Shown: positions 1-7,128 of the stretch, one piece after another
How positions within the stretch are numbered: position 1 is the stretch's first letter
How the letters are laid out: each line of letters starts with the position of its first letter
Assembly (NCBI RefSeq): GCF_023522835.1
Contig: NZ_JALCZU010000002.1
Coordinates: 124,001-188,000, forward strand
Direction of reading: 5' to 3'
Source of the DNA: Oceanobacillus saliphilus
GTDB lineage: Bacteria; Bacillota; Bacilli; Bacillales; Amphibacillaceae
DNA length: 64,000 bases
Position numbers and translations under genes: made by a program
The notes under the pieces: generated by a model
Databases searched by the model: none
What the model saw: only the letters and a program-made list of their open reading frames with translations
What the model was told of the DNA's origin: nothing

Positions 1-50
1 TCATTATCAAATGGAGTGACCAAAGCGGTCAGGACTTGCCCAAAATTCAT
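1..50 (-). CDS. dapA: 4-hydroxy-tetrahydrodipicolinate synthase, N-terminal fragment
   Basis: The first 16 codons of dapA run off the left edge of the window. They read MNFGQVLTALVTPFDN, which matches the start of Bacillaceae DapA (MNFGNVSTAMVTPFDN in B. subtilis). The enzyme condenses pyruvate with aspartate semialdehyde to make the precursor of lysine, diaminopimelate and dipicolinate. An AAAGGTGAT ribosome binding site lies about 6 bases upstream of the ATG at 50. It follows dapG directly and is the last visible gene of the spoVFA-spoVFB-asd-dapG-dapA operon. The identification rests on the short N-terminus plus the position. Confidence 0.85.
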   Translation of the reverse strand, partial: MNFGQVLTALVTPFDN

Positions 51-75
51 ACATAATCACCTTTCTTCTATACGT

Positions 76-97
76 GTGTTCAGGGATTTCTGAACAC
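76..97 (-). repeat. Hairpin in the dapG-dapA gap
   Basis: A perfect 8-base inverted repeat (GTGTTCAG and CTGAACAC) with a 6-base loop sits between the dapG stop and the dapA ribosome binding site. No T-run follows on the minus strand, so it does not look like an intrinsic terminator. It may be an RNA processing or stability element between the two cistrons; that is inference. Confidence 0.5.
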
Positions 98-115
98 CTT
101 CGTTAAGGCTCTTGA

Positions 116-1345
116 TCACAACGGCTCATTTATATCACTTAACCCAAATACTTCATGCAAAGCATTTACTGCAGTAATTAAGTCATTAGCATGGACCAGG
201 ACCCAGATTGTAGTATGACTATCAGCAGATTGCAATATCTGCACCCCTGCATTCGTTAATGCTTGAACAATTTTTGAGGCAACTCCAGGTACACCAGTCA
301 TTCCGGCTCCTACTGCAGAAACTTTCGCACATCCTTCCGTAATCTCTGGATTAAATCCGAGAACTTCAAGAATATGGACCGCTCTTTCAGTAAGAGAAGC
401 AGGAACTGTATACACTACTCCTGTAGGGGAAATATTAATGAAATCCACTGATATTCCGGCTTCAGCCATTGCCTTGAAAACTTCAGACTGAAGACGATAG
501 GCAGATTCTTTTGTTTGAACTTTAATTTGGGTAATCGATGACATATGTGCTATCCCAGTAATCATTCTGTCAGGAATATCCATCCCTAATTCAAGAAGCC
601 GCGAGGAAGTAACCAATGTACCAAGTTCCTGAGAATAGGTTGACCTTATACGCATTGGTATTTTTCCTTGCATCGCAATCTCTACTGCACGTGGATGGAT
701 TACTTTTGCACCCTGATATGCCAAATTACAGATCTCATTATATGTGACAATATCCAATGGGCGAGCAGTTTTAACTACTCTCGGATCTGCTGTCATAATA
801 CCATTAACATCTGTAAAAATTTCAATCCGCTCTGCAGCCAATGCTACACCAAGCGCGGCAGCACTCGTATCACTGCCACCTCGACCAATAGTCGTCATCT
901 CACCTGATTCACTCACACCCTGAAAACCAGCAACAACGACAACATCATGCTTCTCAAATTCTTTCAAGATCCTAGTTGGATTTACTTCTTTTATCTTAGC
1001 CTTGTTGAAATCATCAGTTGTCAAAAAACCTGCCTGTGCTCCGGTTAATGCTGTTGCAGCTATATGGTTCTTTTGAAGTTCATTTGACAGAACCACTGCA
1101 GAGATTATTTCCCCGCAAGACATTAACATATCCAGTTCACGTGCAGAGTTCTGATTTGCGGGATAATCTACAAGACCTAACAAAGTATCCGTTGCATATG
1201 GATCAGGCTTTCTTCCTAATGCAGATACGACTACAACTAGCTTATAGTCTTTAACCAAGGCATCTTTAATGTGTTTTATTACATGTTCCCTATTTTCTTC
1301 AGTTTGAACGGAGGTTCCACCGAATTTTTGAACCAACACTTGCAT
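116..1345 (-). CDS. dapG: Aspartokinase I (DapG type)
   Basis: Aspartate kinase phosphorylates aspartate with ATP, the first step towards lysine, diaminopimelate and dipicolinate. The 409-residue product has the N-terminal kinase signature KFGGTS (residues 7-12), the kinase-domain stretch TIGRGGSDTSA, and two C-terminal ACT regions. It closely matches B. subtilis DapG, the isozyme inhibited by diaminopimelate, so that regulation is likely here. I chose the ATG at 1345 because the protein then begins MQVLVQKFGG and a GAGGTG site lies 5 bases upstream. An ATG directly before it (1348) and a longer frame reaching 1396 are less likely. It lies between asd and dapA in the sporulation-linked operon. 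Confidence 0.93.
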   Translation of the reverse strand: MQVLVQKFGGTSVQTEENREHVIKHIKDALVKDYKLVVVVSALGRKPDPYATDTLLGLVDYPANQNSARELDMLMSCGEIISAVVLSNELQKNHIAATALTGAQAGFLTTDDFNKAKIKEVNPTRILKEFEKHDVVVVAGFQGVSESGEMTTIGRGGSDTSAAALGVALAAERIEIFTDVNGIMTADPRVVKTARPLDIVTYNEICNLAYQGAKVIHPRAVEIAMQGKIPMRIRSTYSQELGTLVTSSRLLELGMDIPDRMITGIAHMSSITQIKVQTKESAYRLQSEVFKAMAEAGISVDFINISPTGVVYTVPASLTERAVHILEVLGFNPEITEGCAKVSAVGAGMTGVPGVASKIVQALTNAGVQILQSADSHTTIWVLVHANDLITAVNALHEVFGLSDINEPL

Positions 1346-1419
1346 CATAACACCTCTATTATTACCGGATACTGTATGTTTATAAAGGAAACCCATGTGC
1401 TCCCTTTATAAACATCCTA

Positions 1420-2466
1420 TTATAGCCAATTATTTTTAATTAATGATTGTGCAATCTGTACCGTATTCCACGCAGCTCCTTTAAGGAGATTATCAGATAC
1501 AACCCATAAGTGGAATCCTCTAGGGTTATCAAGATCCTTGCGAACACGGCCAACAAAAACGTCTTCTTTATCTGCAGAACTTAAAGGTGTTGGATAGAGT
1601 TGAGCTCCCGGATCATCCTGAAGTACAACTCCATCAGCAGTTTCCAATACTTTCCACAAGTCAGCTACAGTTACGTCATCTTTATCGACTTCAATATAGA
1701 CGCTTTCTGCATGTGACGTAAAGAAAGGTAACCGAACACATGTAGCCGCTACAGATAGTTTCTCATCATGCATAATTTTTTTAGTTTCATTGATCATTTT
1801 CATTTCTTCGAAGGTATATCCATTTTCTCCAAAAACATCGATTTGTGGAAGTGCATTGAAAGCTATTGGATAATGTCTTTTATCACCTGTTACCGGAAGC
1901 AGATTTGCCTCCATTTCTTCCCCATTTAAAAATTGCTGTGCCTGTGCTTTAAGCTCCTCTGTTGCTTGTGCGCCTGCACCTGATACAGCCTGATAGGTTG
2001 ATACGATAATTCGATTTATTCCAAACGTATCCTTAATTGGTTTAAGTGCAGCAACCATTTGAATCGTTGAGCAGTTTGGATTGGCAATAATTCCTTTATG
2101 ATTTGCAATGTCTTCATTATTTACTTCTGGAACAACAAGTGGAACATTCTCATCCATTCGGTATGCACTTGTATTGTCCACCACTACTGCACCATGTTTC
2201 ACTGCTTCCGGTGCCAGCTCCTTGGAAACAGAGCCGCCTGCAGAAAATAACGCAATGTCCACTCCCGCAAAACTTTCAGGTTTTGCTTCCTCAATCGTTA
2301 TTTCCTTTGTTCCAAATAATACTTTCTTCCCTGCAGACCTCTTGGAAGAGAGTAATTTCAATTCATTTATAGGAAAATTCTTTTCTTCTAATAGTTGCAT
2401 GATCTTTTGACCAACTGCCCCTGTTGCACCGACTATTGCTATATTGTAAGCTGTTTTTTGTGTCAT
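1420..2466 (-). CDS. asd: Aspartate-semialdehyde dehydrogenase
   Basis: Reduces aspartyl phosphate to aspartate semialdehyde with NADPH, linking DapG to DapA. The 348-residue product starts with the nucleotide-binding loop GATGAVGQ (residues 13-20). It carries the catalytic cysteine in PNCST (Cys132) and the RLPFF...H segment that supplies the catalytic histidine. The length is normal for the Gram-positive Asd family. A GGGAG site precedes the ATG. It follows spoVFB by 46 bases without a visible terminator, so it is probably co-transcribed with the dipicolinate synthase genes, as in B. subtilis. Confidence 0.96.
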   Translation of the reverse strand: MTQKTAYNIAIVGATGAVGQKIMQLLEEKNFPINELKLLSSKRSAGKKVLFGTKEITIEEAKPESFAGVDIALFSAGGSVSKELAPEAVKHGAVVVDNTSAYRMDENVPLVVPEVNNEDIANHKGIIANPNCSTIQMVAALKPIKDTFGINRIIVSTYQAVSGAGAQATEELKAQAQQFLNGEEMEANLLPVTGDKRHYPIAFNALPQIDVFGENGYTFEEMKMINETKKIMHDEKLSVAATCVRLPFFTSHAESVYIEVDKDDVTVADLWKVLETADGVVLQDDPGAQLYPTPLSSADKEDVFVGRVRKDLDNPRGFHLWVVSDNLLKGAAWNTVQIAQSLIKNNWL

Positions 2467-2512
2467 TTGTAATAACTCCCTTCAATATGGAAAAAATTAA
2501 GCTTCTAATTTA

Positions 2513-3118
2513 TTATTTTAACATATTTTTAGGGTGATAAGGAACAATAATTGGTTGTAATTGTTTACCCTCTAAAGCAAATTCTACACTTTCAACTAAA
2601 TAATCCAACTTGGCAACCATCGAATTAGGCTTGGTATATGGATTGTCCTGACCAAATGGTATAAAATAAATATTTTTACTGTTCATGAGCTTTATTAAAT
2701 TGGAACCGTTTAAACCTAGTGCATCGTTTGTCGTTACACCAAGCAAAACCGGACTCTGATTTCGCATCGTGGATTTAGCTGCCATCAATACAGGATTATC
2801 GGTAAGTGCATTTGCCAATTTACTTAATGAATTTCCGGTTAATGGTGCGATAACCATGCAGTCGAGAGGATATTTTGGTCCGAAGGGTTCTGCATCCGGA
2901 ATGGTTCTTATAACCTTTTTACCTGTGATGCTTTCCAGCTTTTCCATATGTTCAGAAGCTCTGCCAAACTTCGTATCTGTGTTTTGGACCGTATAGGAAA
3001 CGATTGGAATGACTTCAGCTTGCTCAGCTACCAATTTTTCTATCTGCGGAAACACCTGACTATGGGTATGATGGGATCCTGTCAACCCAAAACCGATTCG
3101 TTTTCCGGCCAGACTCAT
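2513..3118 (-). CDS. spoVFB: Dipicolinate synthase subunit B
   Basis: SpoVFB (DpaB) is a flavoprotein-like subunit that, with SpoVFA, oxidises dihydrodipicolinate to dipicolinic acid, the calcium chelator that fills the spore core. The 201-residue product begins MSLAGKRIGFGLTGSHHTHSQ and has the flavoprotein-type segments MVIAPLTGNSLSKLANALTDNPV and VLLGVTTNDALG typical of the family. Its ATG overlaps the spoVFA stop by 4 bases, implying translational coupling of the two subunits. Expression is expected in the mother cell late in sporulation. Confidence 0.95.
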   Translation of the reverse strand: MSLAGKRIGFGLTGSHHTHSQVFPQIEKLVAEQAEVIPIVSYTVQNTDTKFGRASEHMEKLESITGKKVIRTIPDAEPFGPKYPLDCMVIAPLTGNSLSKLANALTDNPVLMAAKSTMRNQSPVLLGVTTNDALGLNGSNLIKLMNSKNIYFIPFGQDNPYTKPNSMVAKLDYLVESVEFALEGKQLQPIIVPYHPKNMLK

Positions 3119-3999
3119 ACGGACTCCCTCTTTTCCTCTAAAATTTGTGTAATCACATCGGCCAATATTTTACCTGCCGTTTTTGGAGCAACAATTCCAG
3201 GTAAACTCCTCGCCAGTATTGCTTTTATGCCACGTTTCTGGGCATAGTCAAAATCTGTTCCACCAGGCTTTGATGCCAAATCTATGATGATACCATTCGT
3301 CGGTAGATTCTGAATTTCTTCCTTCGTTACAACAGGAGCCGGTATTGTATTAATGAGAACATCACAGTTATGGGTATGCTCAGACAGTTTTTCCATTGGG
3401 ATAGCATGAAGGCCCATTTCTGTAATTCTGGCCAAGTCTCTAATGCTTCTTGCACATACAGATACTTTCGCTCCCAAGGCAGAGAATTTATTTGCAACAG
3501 TGTTTCCTACCCGCCCGAATCCTGTCACTATTACCCGTGAAGAATGTATCGTATGATCTGTTTGTTCAAATGCCATCATTATGGCTCCTTCTGCAGTAGG
3601 TATTGAATTATAAATGGCGACATCATCCCGGTCGAGTAAAGGAATTAATGTAACTTCAGCTTCCTTTACCGCAGACGATAGATAATCATTGGTTATACCA
3701 GTAAAAATAATGGAAGACTTCTTTAGTTTTTTAAACCATGCTTTACTAAGATTTGCTTTTCTTACCGAGAATACCGTTTCAAGGTTACCGACCATATCCG
3801 TACCTGTAATCGGCAGAATGATTGCATCTAACTTGGATTGATCCAATTCTTCCAGGTCGACTTGATTCAACTCAGTAAATCCCTGTTCCAGCTTGTCAAA
3901 CCCAACGAGAATAATTCTAGTGTCAGGTAATTTTTTCAGTTGCCTGATTAGTTCCAAATAACGTGCATCTCCACCAATCACAGCTATTAATTGACTCAT
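3115..3999 (-). CDS. spoVFA: Dipicolinate synthase subunit A
   Basis: SpoVFA (DpaA) is the NAD(P)-binding subunit of dipicolinate synthase. The 294-residue product shows the N-terminal IAVIGGDARY segment, the Rossmann loop GFGRVG in the middle, the conserved LARITEMGL stretch and LPGIVAPKTAGKI near the end, all as in B. subtilis SpoVFA. I place the start at the ATG at 3999 (MSQLIAVIGG), 11 bases after a GGAGGG. An in-frame ATG at 4026 has only a close AAAGG. A SigK-like promoter lies just upstream (4048-4076). It is the first gene of the operon leading into asd, dapG and dapA. Confidence 0.95.
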   Translation of the reverse strand: MSQLIAVIGGDARYLELIRQLKKLPDTRIILVGFDKLEQGFTELNQVDLEELDQSKLDAIILPITGTDMVGNLETVFSVRKANLSKAWFKKLKKSSIIFTGITNDYLSSAVKEAEVTLIPLLDRDDVAIYNSIPTAEGAIMMAFEQTDHTIHSSRVIVTGFGRVGNTVANKFSALGAKVSVCARSIRDLARITEMGLHAIPMEKLSEHTHNCDVLINTIPAPVVTKEEIQNLPTNGIIIDLASKPGGTDFDYAQKRGIKAILARSLPGIVAPKTAGKILADVITQILEEKRESV

Positions 4000-4047
4000 T
4001 CTTGTTTTTACCCTCCAGACATCCATTACCTTTATTCATTTTCTTTA

Positions 4048-4076
4048 TAGCTTATGTGATAGTACCCTAGGAGTGA
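4048..4076 (-). promoter_or_regulatory. Candidate SigK promoter for the spoVF operon
   Basis: On the minus strand the string CATAAGCTA (4048-4056) matches the SigK -10 consensus CATAnnnTA exactly. An AC dinucleotide lies 16 bases further upstream (4073-4074), where the SigK -35 element is expected. Transcription would begin near 4041, about 40 bases before the spoVFA start. In B. subtilis this operon is made under SigK in the mother cell, which supports the call. The -35 element is too short to be convincing alone. Confidence 0.5.
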
Positions 4077-4144
4077 TTGTCAGTTTTAAAAAAATAGCCC
4101 TTTTCAAAATGTTTGCTGCTTTTATCATTGGAGTTGATATAAAT

Positions 4145-4305
4145 TGCGACGTAACTTCTAACTGGGTAAGACATGTAGAACTGGTTATGAAAACAGGTTA
4201 CTTCGGCAGCCACCCATGTTCCTGCGTGTATTTCCCAGAGCGGTAGCGGAAGTAACTTGCTCCAGTATCGTCTGCAGGTCTACGGTAAATATCAGTTATG
4301 TCGCA
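4145..4305. repeat. Dispersed repeat family B, longer copy
   Basis: Occupies most of the 366-base gap between ymxH and the spoVF promoter. It begins TGCGACGTAACT and ends AGTTATGTCGCA, so the ends form an imperfect inverted repeat (TGCGACRTAACT). Nested inside are a second inverted pair around GGTTACTTCGGC (4197-4208) and GCGGAAGTAAC (4246-4256). The complement of 4225-4260 resembles 10177-10209, next to ribF. I see no coding potential. A non-autonomous repeat or structured RNA element is the best description. Confidence 0.5.
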
Positions 4306-4392
4306 GTCTACAGATTAACGTTCAAAACTGCATTTTTGTTCGTACGATCCGTGCGGGATTCGGAATCTTTTTGAAAATATCCTAAAAAAAGG

Positions 4393-4424
4393 AAAAAACA
4401 AGTATCACAACAGTGACACTTGCC
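4393..4424 (-). terminator. Terminator after ymxH
   Basis: Downstream of the ymxH stop, a 10-base stem with one mismatch (CAAGTATCAC and GTGACACTTG, loop AACA) is followed on the minus strand by six T residues. It separates ymxH from the spoVF operon, in keeping with separate expression of the latter. Confidence 0.75.
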
Positions 4425-4438
4425 TTTTCAAATATGTT

Positions 4439-4681
4439 TTATTCAGAAAGATTTGTATCGATCATAATCATATCTTCGCCTATTTTCTTTATAGACTTCC
4501 ATCTGATTTTTGTTTCTTCGCCTTCTTTTACCAATCCGAACCACTTATAGTTAGGAATGATAAAAGATTCGATTTGTCCGGTACTCTCATCAATTTCCAA
4601 GTCCGTCTGCCCAAGTATTCCAAGTCTTGTACCTTCATTGACATTGATGATTTCCTTATCACTCATATCTCTAAATCGCAT
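4439..4681 (-). CDS. ymxH: YlmC/YmxH family PRC-barrel sporulation protein
   Basis: A small protein of 80 residues in the YlmC/YmxH family, a PRC-barrel-like fold found in spore formers. The core LGILGQTDLEID...GQIESFIIPNYKWFGL matches the family. Its biochemical role is unknown; relatives are expressed during sporulation. The ATG at 4681 is chosen because GGAGGTAG stands 4 bases upstream. A frame reaching 4699 has no good site. The position between mlpA and spoVFA is the same as in B. subtilis. Strong terminators flank it on both sides, so it may be a single-gene unit. Confidence 0.85.
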   Translation of the reverse strand: MRFRDMSDKEIINVNEGTRLGILGQTDLEIDESTGQIESFIIPNYKWFGLVKEGEETKIRWKSIKKIGEDMIMIDTNLSE

Positions 4682-4765
4682 TTTTCTACCTCCTGCCAAT
4701 TTGTATACTACATATATATGTAAGGCTTTTAAAACCTATGTATGAAGAACAATACTGTCCAAATT

Positions 4766-4807
4766 AAAAAGCAAGCCCTGAACCTTTGCTGGTTTGGCTT
4801 GCTTTTA
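4766..4807 (-). terminator. Terminator after mlpA
   Basis: Complementary arms AAAAAGCAAGCC and GGCTTGCTTTT flank an 18-base loop. On the minus strand the stem ends in a run of five T residues about 10 bases past the mlpA stop. This is a clear rho-independent terminator. Confidence 0.85.
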
Positions 4808-4816
4808 TTGGTTAGT

Positions 4817-6040
4817 TTAGTTTGTATGTGCCGGCGCAATTAAGGCACTTGATGCAGGATTATTGAAAACTTGCTTAATGACTTGCTGAATGGAATCATG
4901 ATTAACTGCATCGATTTCACGAATGATTTCATCCAGTGTTCGGTGCCGTTGAAGCAGCAGTTCATTTCTTCCGTTTCTCGACATTCTGCTGTTCGTGCTT
5001 TCCAGGCTGAGCATTAAACTTCCTTTAAGTTGCTCCTTGCTGTTTCGCAGTTCTTTGTCAGAAAGGCCATCTTTAATCAGTGTGTCTACTGTTTTCTTAA
5101 TTGTATCCCTGAGCAACGCGAGCTGGTCTTTACCAGTACCTGCATAGATAGTGAGCAATCCATTGTCAAGGAATGTGGAATGGTATGAGAAAACAGAATA
5201 AGCAAGTCCCTGCTTTTCTCGGACATCCTGAAACAACCTGGAACTCATACTGCCACCGAGAACATTGTTCATTATAACAAGGCTGTAAATATTTTCATCG
5301 CCCTGCGGCAGACCTTCAAACCCTAAACAAAGGTGTGCCTGCTCTGTATCTTTATTGCGCTCAATGGAGTCGGCAAGAAAAGAAGGTCTTATAATTTGAC
5401 TGTTATCTGAAAGGGCTTCATACCCTCCAAAATAACTTTCAACAGTACGCATAAAGGACTCTTCCACATTTCCAGCAACCGAGACTACTACGTTATCAGG
5501 AGTATAGCGTTGATTCACATAATTTCTAAGTATTGTTGGGTTAAACGTCTTTAAATGCTCTTCCGTCCCAAGAATAGAATAGCCTAACGGATGACTGCCA
5601 TAGGATGCTTTTGCCAATAAGTCATGCACAATATCATCAGGTGTATCTTCGTACATCTTTATTTCTTCATAAACTACTTTCTTTTCCCTCTCTAATTCCT
5701 CTTCGTCAAATGTGGAATTAAAGAACATGTCAGCGAGAATTTCCAAAGCATAATCCTTATGTGTATCCAATACCTTTGCATAATAACACGTATATTCTTT
5801 TGATGTGAAGGCATTAATTTGCCCACCAATAGAATCGAAAGCTTCAGCTATATCCTGTGCGGAGCGTGTCTTCGTTCCTTTAAAAAACATATGCTCCAAG
5901 AAATGGGAAATTCCATTATTTTCTACGGTTTCATTTCTTGAACCGGTTAATACCCATATACCAATGGTCACGGATCGAACTGCAGGTATTTTTTCTAATA
6001 CAATACGCAATCCATTTTTGCTCGTATGCTTTTCTATCAA
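4817..6040 (-). CDS. mlpA: M16 family zinc protease MlpA/YmxG
   Basis: Processing-peptidase-like zinc protease of 407 residues. The inverted zinc motif HFLEH lies at residues 46-50 (His46 and His50 bind zinc, Glu49 is catalytic), with the third ligand expected in the downstream VVYEEIKMYED stretch near residue 125. The M16 C-terminal half contains the conserved LGGSMSSRLFQDVREKQGLAY region. Length and sequence match B. subtilis MlpA throughout. The start is TTG at 6040, with AGGAGG 7-8 bases upstream; no ATG fits the family N-terminus. The substrate is not certain. It follows ylxY by 41 bases, as in B. subtilis. Confidence 0.93.
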   Translation of the reverse strand: MIEKHTSKNGLRIVLEKIPAVRSVTIGIWVLTGSRNETVENNGISHFLEHMFFKGTKTRSAQDIAEAFDSIGGQINAFTSKEYTCYYAKVLDTHKDYALEILADMFFNSTFDEEELEREKKVVYEEIKMYEDTPDDIVHDLLAKASYGSHPLGYSILGTEEHLKTFNPTILRNYVNQRYTPDNVVVSVAGNVEESFMRTVESYFGGYEALSDNSQIIRPSFLADSIERNKDTEQAHLCLGFEGLPQGDENIYSLVIMNNVLGGSMSSRLFQDVREKQGLAYSVFSYHSTFLDNGLLTIYAGTGKDQLALLRDTIKKTVDTLIKDGLSDKELRNSKEQLKGSLMLSLESTNSRMSRNGRNELLLQRHRTLDEIIREIDAVNHDSIQQVIKQVFNNPASSALIAPAHTN

Positions 6041-6081
6041 AATTTTTCCTCCTAAAGTAAATGAATCCAGGCTTTTACATA

Positions 6082-7026
6082 TTATCGCTCTTCACTGAGA
6101 AGTAAATCAATCGTTCCTATTCTGTATCCGCTGTCTTTAACTAATTTTATGAGTTGGTCCAGCCCATTTGCAGTGGAAGATGTCGGATGCATAAGCACCG
6201 TTGCGCCCGGGTGGATTTTTCCTTTTACCCGGTTAATCATAACAGAAACGGAGGGATTCTTCCAATCAACCGTATCGACAGTCCATAGAATCGTCTCCAT
6301 TTCAAGATTACTTGCAGCCTGTACAACCCGATCATTGAAACTTCCACTCGGTGGAGCGAACCATGTTGGTTTTTCACCAGTAATTGCTTTAAGGATCTGA
6401 TTTGTTTGATCGATTTGATCGATATTTTCCTGATCAGACAATCTTGCCATATCCGGGTGGTTATACGCATGGTTTCCAATCAGATGACCCTGTTCATCGA
6501 TCATCTTGACAAGCTCAGCATTGTCCTTAGCCCATTTACCTTCAATGAAAAAGGTAGCTTTAACTTTATTTTCTTTTAATATACGTAACATTTCCGGGAT
6601 AAATTCTGCCCCCCATGAAACATTGATTAAAAATGCAACCATTTCTTTTTCCGGATGACCACGGTATATCGGAGAAGCAGGCAAATCTTTTAATTTAACC
6701 TCAGGTGGAACTTGTTCATAAACGAGTAAAGACGCGTCAAAGATCCCTTCTTTTTTCATCTTTTCATAAGACTTTTCGACATTTACTCTTAAACCATTTC
6801 TTCCCGCTGTCTTCTTCCATACCTCATCAATATAAGCATTTTGGGGTTCCTCAAATAAATCTTCACTTTTTTCCCTGATTTCCATGTATAATGTATCACT
6901 TTGATTCACAGTCTGTATTCCCATTGTCTCTGAATTAATATCAAAAGGATTATATTCAACATCATATACCATCGCAACAAGTAATAAAAAAACACATAAA
7001 TTAACATACTTTCGGTATTTGCCCAT
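6082..7026 (-). CDS. ylxY: YlxY-type polysaccharide deacetylase-like sporulation protein
   Basis: A 314-residue exported protein with an N-terminal hydrophobic anchor (about residues 7-21) and a C-terminal NodB-type deacetylase domain (about 125-310). The domain keeps the second metal motif HAYNH (His186, His190) and the PSGSFND segment. The first motif, which in active enzymes carries the catalytic Asp pair, reads INVSWG (residues 134-139). The usual aspartates are therefore absent, as I recall for YlxY relatives, so it may bind glycan rather than deacetylate it. A strong GGGGAGGGG site precedes the ATG. It lies between pnpA and mlpA. Confidence 0.88.
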   Translation of the reverse strand: MGKYRKYVNLCVFLLLVAMVYDVEYNPFDINSETMGIQTVNQSDTLYMEIREKSEDLFEEPQNAYIDEVWKKTAGRNGLRVNVEKSYEKMKKEGIFDASLLVYEQVPPEVKLKDLPASPIYRGHPEKEMVAFLINVSWGAEFIPEMLRILKENKVKATFFIEGKWAKDNAELVKMIDEQGHLIGNHAYNHPDMARLSDQENIDQIDQTNQILKAITGEKPTWFAPPSGSFNDRVVQAASNLEMETILWTVDTVDWKNPSVSVMINRVKGKIHPGATVLMHPTSSTANGLDQLIKLVKDSGYRIGTIDLLLSEER

Positions 7027-7083
7027 ACGTACCCCTCCCCTTACAATTTATGCAAAGGAAGGACAAGTATGTTTTAATTTAAA

Positions 7084-7117
7084 AGAAAAAAAGAAACTGG
7101 AAATCAGTTTCTTTTTA
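7084..7117 (-). terminator. Terminator after pnpA
   Basis: The stem AAAAAGAAACTG / CAGTTTCTTTTT with a 5-base loop lies about 12 bases after the pnpA stop. Reading on the minus strand it ends in a run of T residues. It separates pnpA from ylxY. Confidence 0.85.
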
Positions 7118-7128
7118 AAATGTAGTTG

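Noticed and set aside
2467-2512. Lysine riboswitch or T-box ahead of asd or dapG
   Set aside because: The gap is only 46 bases and shows no long structured leader; control is better explained by the upstream sporulation promoter.
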